From: O2-02-FULL-42-9 sp038043025
GTDB taxonomy: Bacteria; Pseudomonadota; Gammaproteobacteria; UBA12402
NCBI GenBank assembly: GCA_038043025.1
Contig: JBBTCW010000022.1
Location: forward strand, 1-10,484
DNA length: 10,484 nucleotides
Reading direction: 5' to 3'
This document shows positions 5,951-10,484 of this stretch, piece after piece. Made by a program: the position numbers and the translations under genes. Below the pieces are notes generated by a model. The model was not told the DNA's origin and did no database searches. It was given only the letters and a program-made list of their open reading frames with translations. Position 1 is the stretch's first letter; each line of letters begins with the position of its first letter.

Positions 5951-5971
5951 TTCATCCAGAACTCGCGTTAA
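5951..5971. repeat. 21-bp sequence resembling 151-171
   Basis: These 21 bases match 151-171 at 18 positions, including the run ACTCGCGTTAA. This copy lies just downstream of the 453-residue membrane gene, while the other lies inside the last codons of the radical SAM gene. Both sit near the 3' end of a minus-strand gene. It may be a dispersed repeat. Confidence 0.33.
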
Positions 5972-5978
5972 TGACTCC

Positions 5979-7340
5979 CTATCGATAACACGGCTTGCTC
6001 ACTTGTTTCACTGCTGTATGTAAATCTCGCACCTCTGTTTCTGGTAATTGGCGAATGGCTTCCCATAATTTTCTTGTCAAAATATAAATTGCCATACGCT
6101 GATCCTGTGTCGTCTCCGCCGGCTCCTTGCCCAAAACATCATTGAACAACGAAATGCTTGACATAATCGCAATAACACCGCCCGGATACTTGAGCGCACC
6201 ACTCACACTATCCAATATTTCTTTTCCATAAGCAGAAACAGTTACGGCTGTCGCAAGATGACGCACAGATTTAACTTTATCTTGTGGTGCTTTTAATTGA
6301 AATCGAGTTTGATCGTCCCTTCCTCGTGATAACTTACCCATGGTATAGCTCGACAAAAGCGACACCGTACTCATACAAGCAACCGCAACGGCATCTGCTA
6401 CAGCTTCTACCCACCATCTATCTTCTGGCGCTCCCGAATTAACCAATCCATCACGTACCAACGCACGAACCGGCGGAATTAATAATGGCGCCACACCAAG
6501 TATGCCAATCGCCGTGCTCACGCCACTTCTCATTTTTTCCAACCATGAAGCCTTTCTGTCGATCACCGCAGGTTTTTGCAGATCTTTCAAATCACCCTCT
6601 TCAAGATAATCATACAACAACCCATTAAGAATTCTCAACATATTGCCTTCCCGCAAAAAACAAGATTCATATATGTCCTGAACTTCAGAGTCTTTCGCTA
6701 ATAAAATCTTTTCTTGCATCCTCGCCAAACGCCATAACAAATCAATTCTCTGCGAACAGTCTCTCGCACTTGGCATGGACATGGCGCGTTTAAAAGCAGA
6801 AGCCGAAAAGTAAATAATCGGCACGCGAAGCAAATAAGCAGGAATCATGATCGCCACTGCAATACCATCATCACCCGCAATTAATGCTGCCCGATGTGTC
6901 AATCCCGCAAACGCAAAACCAGTTACCAATGCAGCGATTAATGCTTTTGTATCGCATCGTTCGTTAAAAAACAAATCCACGCCGCGCCTTGAATAACGCG
7001 ACGCTAAAATCCAATCAGCAACCGAGGCAATGCCGGCAAAAGAATATTTAAGTATGTCCGTCAACACAGGAACATCAGCGCTTGCCCATTTGCCAAAATC
7101 TGCGCCCACGCTCCAGGCCGTATATCCATTTGCCAATGCCAATAAATACATTGAATAATACACGCCACCGTGCAAATAAGCGCGCCGATCCTGTGGAACT
7201 GGCTCAACAATCCAATTTCGCTGTTCTAACAACGTCAACACAGAAGAATAGGAAGAAGAGCGACGAGAGGGGACAATCAATACTTGCTTCTCTTCATCCC
7301 GTTTCATTTCCTCCCGTCCAAGCTCACTCCACTTTGCCAT
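5979..7340 (-). CDS. Uncharacterised 453-residue protein with multiple hydrophobic segments
   Basis: I do not recognise a family. The coding frame is long and has a clear start: ATG at 7340 with GAGGTG six bases upstream. The first ~55 residues are charged (EEMKRDEEKQ, then SRRSSS) without a signal peptide. Hydrophobic stretches lie near 58-76, 92-114, 132-149, 151-180, 273-296, 311-332, 361-372 and 385-399, in two blocks split by a charged, helical, largely soluble stretch at 181-272 (RMQEKILLAKDSEV, YDYLEEGD). Several stretches are alanine/glycine-rich and only moderately hydrophobic, so the number that span a membrane is unclear. The C-terminal ~50 residues are soluble and include PETEVRDL before VSKPCYR. 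It is a single-gene unit. An inner-membrane protein or a secreted, host-targeted membrane protein are both possible; neither is shown. Confidence 0.85.
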   Translation of the reverse strand: MAKWSELGREEMKRDEEKQVLIVPSRRSSSYSSVLTLLEQRNWIVEPVPQDRRAYLHGGVYYSMYLLALANGYTAWSVGADFGKWASADVPVLTDILKYSFAGIASVADWILASRYSRRGVDLFFNERCDTKALIAALVTGFAFAGLTHRAALIAGDDGIAVAIMIPAYLLRVPIIYFSASAFKRAMSMPSARDCSQRIDLLWRLARMQEKILLAKDSEVQDIYESCFLREGNMLRILNGLLYDYLEEGDLKDLQKPAVIDRKASWLEKMRSGVSTAIGILGVAPLLIPPVRALVRDGLVNSGAPEDRWWVEAVADAVAVACMSTVSLLSSYTMGKLSRGRDDQTRFQLKAPQDKVKSVRHLATAVTVSAYGKEILDSVSGALKYPGGVIAIMSSISLFNDVLGKEPAETTQDQRMAIYILTRKLWEAIRQLPETEVRDLHTAVKQVSKPCYR

Positions 7341-7567
7341 AATTCACCTCTGTTTGTTTAATCTAAACTACAAAAATAATAGAAACATCATGCCAAATAA
7401 CACGTCGTCCTAACATTTTACTTATCTTTTCCGCGAATTTGAGTGACTGATAAAGACTGGATTAAAGCATTTTGTCATTATCGCATTGATTCTTAACATT
7501 CTTTTATTTTCTCTTTTTATCGGCCTTGGGATGAACTTGAGGCGGAATCTTATCAATTTTTTTTCAC
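7341..7567. other. AT-rich non-coding stretch, nothing recognisable
   Basis: Between the divergent membrane-protein gene and the tandem repeats, no gene, RNA, strong hairpin or clear terminator is seen. It should contain the minus-strand promoter of the membrane-protein gene; a TATTAT on that strand about 45 bp before the start is the only hint. Confidence 0.5.
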
Positions 7568-7628
7568 ATTGGCTAGATTGATTGGCTAGATTGATTGGCT
7601 AGATTGATTGGCTAGATTGATTGGCTAG
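7568..7628. repeat. 13-bp tandem repeat, 4.7 copies (ATTGATTGGCTAG)
   Basis: A partial 9-base unit ATTGGCTAG (7568-7576) is followed by four identical copies of ATTGATTGGCTAG (7577-7589, 7590-7602, 7603-7615 and 7616-7628). Perfect identity suggests recent expansion and a length that varies between strains. It lies about 70 bp before the xseB promoter. Confidence 0.95.
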
Positions 7629-7655
7629 TCTATTCCACACAGTCTATTCCACACA
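7629..7655. repeat. 14-bp tandem repeat, 1.9 copies (TCTATTCCACACAG)
   Basis: TCTATTCCACACAG (7629-7642) is followed at once by TCTATTCCACACA (7643-7655). It starts at the base after the 13-bp array and has an unrelated unit. Confidence 0.9.
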
Positions 7656-7699
7656 ATCGCTACTGCGAGCACAAATAAAGCGATAGCAACTGCGCAACA

Positions 7700-7727
7700 T
7701 TGATGTATGCCGCAAATGCTGTATAAT
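7700..7727 (+). promoter_or_regulatory. Candidate promoter of xseB-ispA
   Basis: TTGATG (7700-7705), a 16-bp spacer and a perfect TATAAT (7722-7727) lie about 35 bp before the xseB start, giving a short leader. It is the only good sigma70-like site between the tandem repeats and the gene pair. Confidence 0.48.
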
Positions 7728-7761
7728 TCACTGCACTTCTTACTCTTGTGGGACAAAAAAT

Positions 7762-7989
7762 ATGACTAATAAAAGTTCTAAAAAGCAAAATCTAACCAAC
7801 ATGCTAGACAATCTTGACGCCATTGTTGAACAAATGGAATCCGAGCAACTCGACTTAGAAAAATCTTTAACGTTATTTGAAAAAGGCATCTCAATTATTA
7901 AAGATTGTCAAACGTTATTAACGCAAGCGGAACAAAAAGTAAAACTGCTCACGAACAACAAGCTAACCGACTTCAAAACGGAAGAATAA
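7762..7989 (+). CDS. xseB: Exodeoxyribonuclease VII small subunit
   Basis: A 75-residue protein that assembles in several copies around XseA to form exonuclease VII, which degrades single-stranded DNA from both ends in repair and recombination. The helical-hairpin signature is clear: LDNLDAIVEQMESEQLDLEKSLTLFEKGI (residues 16-44), then CQTLLTQAEQKVKLL. Length is normal. The ATG follows GTGGGACAAAAAAT, a weak ribosome site. Only three bases separate its TAA from the ispA start, so the two are translated from one message. xseA is not in the window. Confidence 0.95.
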   Translation: MTNKSSKKQNLTNMLDNLDAIVEQMESEQLDLEKSLTLFEKGISIIKDCQTLLTQAEQKVKLLTNNKLTDFKTEE

Positions 7990-7992
7990 TTT

Positions 7993-8823
7993 GTGCACTT
8001 TAATGATAGACTAAAACAATATCAACATCGCATTCAGTCCGTTCTAAAAGCACAATTACCCCTCGCAAAAAACAACTTATTGCATGAAGCGATACGTTAT
8101 TCGGTATTAAACGGCGGCAAACGACTGCGCCCTATCTTAGTTTATCTAACGGGTGAAACATTTAATGCCTCATTAGAGGCTCTCGACACACCTGCGTTTG
8201 CGATTGAACTCATTCATTGTTACTCGTTAATTCATGATGATTTACCCGCAATGGATAATGATGATATGCGTCGCGGCAAACCCACCTGCCATAAAAAATT
8301 TAATGACGCCATTGCTGTTTTAGCGGGTGACGCGCTTCAAGCGCTTGCATTTCAAAAATTATCACAAGCCAATCCTTTATTTAACACGTCTCAACAATGT
8401 AAAATGCAATTAACGCTTGCACGAGCAAACTTAGAAATGGTAGAAGGTCAAACGATTGATATCACAACGAACACTGACATAACCCCCGATCAGTTACTCG
8501 GCATGTATCAGAAAAAAACGGGCGCACTCTTTGAAGCCAGCATTGCATTGGGTGCGATTGCGGCAAACTGTCAAGACGAAACTATTTTCAATCAATTAAT
8601 CGATTTTGCAAAATGCCTTGGCGTTGCCTTTCAAATTCAAGATGATGTGTTTGATCATGCGTCTGAAACCATCTCCACTTACACGCAGCTCGTTGGTTTA
8701 AAAACTGCTCAAGAAAAAATCAATGAGCTCTTTGAACAAGCAACGCAATTTTTAACCAATATACGGCTGTCCGTCTCGCCGCTTGCCGAATTAACACGGT
8801 ATATCAGCGCACGAAAACATTAA
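7993..8823 (+). CDS. ispA: Farnesyl diphosphate synthase with an internal deletion
   Basis: Cytoplasmic prenyl transferase that condenses isopentenyl diphosphate with dimethylallyl and geranyl diphosphate to make C15 farnesyl diphosphate for quinones and undecaprenyl carriers. It has GGKRLRP (41-47), the first Asp-rich motif DDLPAMD (82-88) with the two-residue insertion of bacterial FPP synthases, RRGKPTCH, GDAL, KKTGALF (174-180) and the second Asp-rich motif DDVFD (217-221). At 276 residues it is about 20 short. After DDVFDHASET the sequence passes straight to STYTQLVGL, dropping roughly 14 residues that normally read like LGKxxGxDxxxxK and hold conserved lysines. The frame is intact on both sides. 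The start is GTG at 7993, with GGAAG upstream inside xseB. The motif set favours a functional or recently altered enzyme; activity is uncertain. Confidence 0.93.
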   Translation: MHFNDRLKQYQHRIQSVLKAQLPLAKNNLLHEAIRYSVLNGGKRLRPILVYLTGETFNASLEALDTPAFAIELIHCYSLIHDDLPAMDNDDMRRGKPTCHKKFNDAIAVLAGDALQALAFQKLSQANPLFNTSQQCKMQLTLARANLEMVEGQTIDITTNTDITPDQLLGMYQKKTGALFEASIALGAIAANCQDETIFNQLIDFAKCLGVAFQIQDDVFDHASETISTYTQLVGLKTAQEKINELFEQATQFLTNIRLSVSPLAELTRYISARKH

Positions 8824-8862
8824 AATTTGGCTCTATATATGCTAACCTACTTTCATCAGATA

Positions 8863-8881
8863 AGGGTCTGTGACAGACCCT
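8863..8881 (+). other. Hairpin between ispA and the secreted-protein gene
   Basis: AGGGTCTG (8863-8870) and CAGACCCT (8874-8881) form a perfect 8-bp stem with a TGA loop, 23 bp before the next ATG. No T-run follows, so it is not a classic terminator. It could pause transcription after ispA or lie in the leader of the next gene just upstream of its ribosome site. Confidence 0.45.
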
Positions 8882-8904
8882 AATGACACCAAGAGGAAGA
8901 TGAT

Positions 8905-9471
8905 ATGAAAAAGACGCTAGGATTTATCTCTATCGCATTATGCAGTTTATCAATAACGGGTTATGCTGCGGCCACTCAAACAACGACCGTGCAACCTGCC
9001 GCAACAACCGCTCAAACAATCGCTGCACAGCCATCAACAACCACGCCAACAACAAGCAATTCCAGTGGGCTGAATTTAGGTTTCGTTGTCACAGGTAGCT
9101 CAGCACAATTAAAATCATTGACAGGAAAATCCGGTTATTACACCATCACACTATCTGGTGTATCGCCTTACATCACTTATTTTTCAGAAAGACCCAACCG
9201 CAAAGAAGGCGTTGCCGCCATGCAAAATTTTATCAGCGCCTGGTCAGTAGGTTCTAATAGCTTTAAAGACAATCCGCCCAACGGCATACTCACCGGCGCC
9301 ATGATCAATCAAAATACAAATCAAAGCAATACCTATCAAATATTGATACTCGAATCGCCGCAATACAACGCACAAACTTCAACGCTTACATTTACGGCTC
9401 GGCCGCTCGGAATAAACGCATTGCCTTACAGCGCGCTGCAATACACGTCGGCGATTTTATATATAAATTGA
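8905..9471 (+). CDS. Small secreted protein of unknown function
   Basis: A 188-residue protein with a clear Sec signal peptide: MKKTLGFISIALCSLSITGYA, likely cut after Ala21 or nearby. There is no lipobox. A low-complexity linker rich in Thr, Gln, Pro and Ala covers about residues 22-54 (TTTPTT, AATTAQT). A compact beta-rich domain follows (about 56-188), with YYTITLSGVSPYITYFSERPNR at 78-99, FISAWSVGSNSF (109-120), NPPNGILTG (123-131) and a strand-rich C-terminus. The SPYITYFSERPNR block resembles uncharacterised secreted proteins I have seen in other Gram-negatives, but I cannot name the family. The mature domain contains no cysteine. Ribosome site AGAGGAAG precedes the ATG. It is likely periplasmic or exported, and is a single-gene unit after ispA, separated by a hairpin. 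Confidence 0.86.
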   Translation: MKKTLGFISIALCSLSITGYAAATQTTTVQPAATTAQTIAAQPSTTTPTTSNSSGLNLGFVVTGSSAQLKSLTGKSGYYTITLSGVSPYITYFSERPNRKEGVAAMQNFISAWSVGSNSFKDNPPNGILTGAMINQNTNQSNTYQILILESPQYNAQTSTLTFTARPLGINALPYSALQYTSAILYIN

Positions 9472-9482
9472 TGTTTTATCTC

Positions 9483-9640
9483 ATCCTCTGAGCTGAGGAT
9501 TGTGTCATCCCGCGGCTTGACCGCGGGATCCAGAAATTTATATTAAAGATTATAATAACGGAGTACCGTTATTATAATCACTGGATACCGGCTTTCGCCG
9601 GTATGACGAAAGTCTGGATGCCGCGGTTAAACTGCGGCAT
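9483..9640. repeat. Block of five consecutive hairpins between convergent genes
   Basis: In order: ATCCTC/GAGGAT (9483-9500); ATCCCGCGG/CCGCGGGAT (9507-9529); a perfect 14-bp stem GATTATAATAACGG/CCGTTATTATAATC (9548-9579); ATACCGGC/GCCGGTAT (9585-9604); and ATGCCGCGG/CTGCGGCAT with one wobble (9618-9640). The second hairpin is bordered by GTC and CCAG; the fourth and fifth have CTGG before and GAC after, so they are inverted copies of one unit of the form GTCAT-stem-ATCCAG. Such units are scattered through many proteobacterial genomes. Between two convergent genes the block may also stop transcription from both sides, although T-runs are lacking. Confidence 0.86.
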
Positions 9641-9669
9641 GACAAAGAAGCGAAGCAGAATGCGGGAAT

Positions 9670-9699
9670 ATTACGACCCCATGAATTACGACCCTATCT
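9670..9699. repeat. Imperfect 15-bp tandem duplication at the dksA 3' end
   Basis: Positions 9670-9684 and 9685-9699 both begin ATTACGACCC and match at 12 of 15 bases. The second copy holds the last codons and stop of dksA, so the first looks like a duplicate of the gene end. Confidence 0.35.
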
Positions 9700-10339
9700 G
9701 TTTCTCTCGAATCTCATCCAGCTCTTTACAATCAATACAGAGCCGCGCGGTAGGCCGAGCTTCTAATCGCCGTAATCCAATTTCCTCACCACACGCTTCA
9801 CAATAACCATATTCACCCTCGTCAATAGCATGTAAGGAGCTTTCGATTTTTTTAATCAATTTACGATCACGATCGCGCGCACGCAATTCTAAATTAACTT
9901 CTTCTTCCTGTGTTGCACGATCATTAAGATCCGCCAATACCACAGAACCCACGCGCATTTGATCGACTGTGCGATTTGCCTCTGTCATTAAACGATTACG
10001 CCACACCAGCAAAATCTTTCGAAAATGATCGCTCATCATTGGACTCATATAATCTTCCGACGCCTTCGTTTGATACGGCGCGATTCCTTCCGGCTCAAAT
10101 TTAATTGCTTGTGCTTTCATCGGTTGTTTAACTTTTTTAGTTTGTTGAATTGGTCGAGGCATCTCCACTTTCTTTTTAGAAGCGGCTATTTTTTTGCTGG
10201 CCGGTCCTACCATCTTTTTTATTTTTGTCTTTGATTTTACCGGTTTCGTCTTCTTCTTGGATGCACGCGAATTAGCAACACGATTTTTCTTGGCGTGTTT
10301 TGTTGTGGTCTTTTTCGTTCGTTTTGATTTAACAGGCAT
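9686..10339 (-). CDS. dksA: RNA polymerase-binding transcription factor DksA with lysine-rich N-terminal tail
   Basis: Cytoplasmic factor that enters the RNA polymerase secondary channel and, with ppGpp, represses rRNA promoters and activates amino-acid promoters during starvation. The core is well conserved: YMSPMMSDHFRKILLVWRN (97-115), the coiled-coil tip DLNDRA with Asp137, Asp140 and Ala142, QEEEVNLELRARDRDRKLIKKIE, and a four-cysteine zinc finger at C180, C183, C201 and C204. The protein has 217 residues against 151 in E. coli. The extra length is an N-terminal tail of about 80 residues with roughly 26 Lys and 4 Arg and only one acidic residue, like a histone H1 or AlgP tail. The start is ATG at 10339, with GGAGGAG upstream; a TTG one codon earlier is unnecessary. 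It is a single-gene unit, convergent with the secreted-protein gene. Confidence 0.96.
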   Translation of the reverse strand: MPVKSKRTKKTTTKHAKKNRVANSRASKKKTKPVKSKTKIKKMVGPASKKIAASKKKVEMPRPIQQTKKVKQPMKAQAIKFEPEGIAPYQTKASEDYMSPMMSDHFRKILLVWRNRLMTEANRTVDQMRVGSVVLADLNDRATQEEEVNLELRARDRDRKLIKKIESSLHAIDEGEYGYCEACGEEIGLRRLEARPTARLCIDCKELDEIREKQIGS

Positions 10340-10387
10340 CAAAAAATCTCCTCCATAAAACAGGGCATAACAAAAAATATGAGGATC

Positions 10388-10415
10388 ATCTTAGCATGAT
10401 TTTTGTTTTTACCAA
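10388..10415 (-). promoter_or_regulatory. Candidate promoter of dksA
   Basis: On the minus strand TTGGTA (10410-10415), a 16-bp spacer and TGCTAAGAT (hexamer at 10388-10393) form an extended -10 site about 50 bp before the start. A perfect minus-strand TATAAT at 10423-10428 is an alternative, but its -35 is poor. Confidence 0.33.
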
Positions 10416-10476
10416 ACAATTCATTATAACCCAAATCCCGATATAGAAAAAGCTAAAACAAATGAAGCCTTGTCTG

Positions 10477-10482
10477 TATAAT
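10477..10482 (+). promoter_or_regulatory. Possible -10 box of a gene beyond the window
   Basis: TATAAT lies two bases from the window end, preceded by TTGTCTG. It could drive a plus-strand gene outside the window, divergent from dksA. No good -35 is seen at standard spacing. Confidence 0.25.
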
Positions 10483-10484
10483 GG

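Noticed and set aside
7568..7655. CRISPR array
   Set aside because: Units are only 13-14 bp and directly adjacent with no spacers, and no cas genes are near.
10025..10234. Plus-strand open frame rich in Phe, Leu and His
   Set aside because: Its composition is the antisense image of the Lys/Thr-rich DksA tail.

Overview
The window looks like chromosomal DNA of an AT-rich gammaproteobacterium. Supporting this are a gammaproteobacterial DksA core, a BamE lipoprotein, an smpB-ssrA pair with a one-piece tmRNA, and an xseB-ispA pair. The many short palindromic and tandem intergenic repeats, an IS66-like miniature element, GTG starts and an orphan multi-hydrophobic protein would fit a Legionellales/Coxiellaceae-type host-associated lineage. 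That placement is inference, not something one gene proves.

Layout. Positions 2-106 may hold the 3' end of a plus-strand gene. A minus-strand B12-binding radical SAM gene follows (136-1596); its upstream region has a possible promoter and a 22-codon ORF with a strong Shine-Dalgarno. Positions 1813-2163 are repeat-rich: three copies of a CAGCTCAGAGCTG palindrome, then a 176-bp IS66-type miniature element with 8-bp near-perfect target duplications, ending 33 bp before bamE (2189-2500). bamE and a MATE efflux gene (2497-3888, minus) converge with overlapping stop codons. smpB (4099-4575) is followed by three more palindromes that form two mutually exclusive perfect hairpins, then ssrA (4776-5166) with a strong terminator. 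On the minus strand come an NADPH-dependent FMN reductase-like flavoprotein (5309-5860) and an unrecognised 453-residue membrane-type protein (5979-7340). A non-coding stretch with two adjacent tandem repeats (7568-7655) leads to xseB-ispA (7762-8823), then a small secreted protein of unknown function (8905-9471). A block of consecutive hairpins (9483-9640) separates it from dksA (9686-10339, minus), which carries a lysine-rich N-terminal tail. The window ends in a possible plus-strand -10 box.

How the genes relate. smpB and ssrA together form the trans-translation ribosome-rescue system; the tmRNA encodes the tag ANDSMLASVAA. xseB and ispA are co-transcribed by layout only: exonuclease VII small subunit and farnesyl diphosphate synthase, a common bacterial pairing, here without dxs directly downstream. 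The others look like single-gene units. No defence system, CRISPR array or biosynthetic cluster is evident. The least ordinary items are the switchable hairpins before ssrA, an in-frame loss in IspA of a segment that normally carries conserved lysines, the histone-like DksA tail, the orphan membrane protein, and the small ORF upstream of the radical SAM gene.
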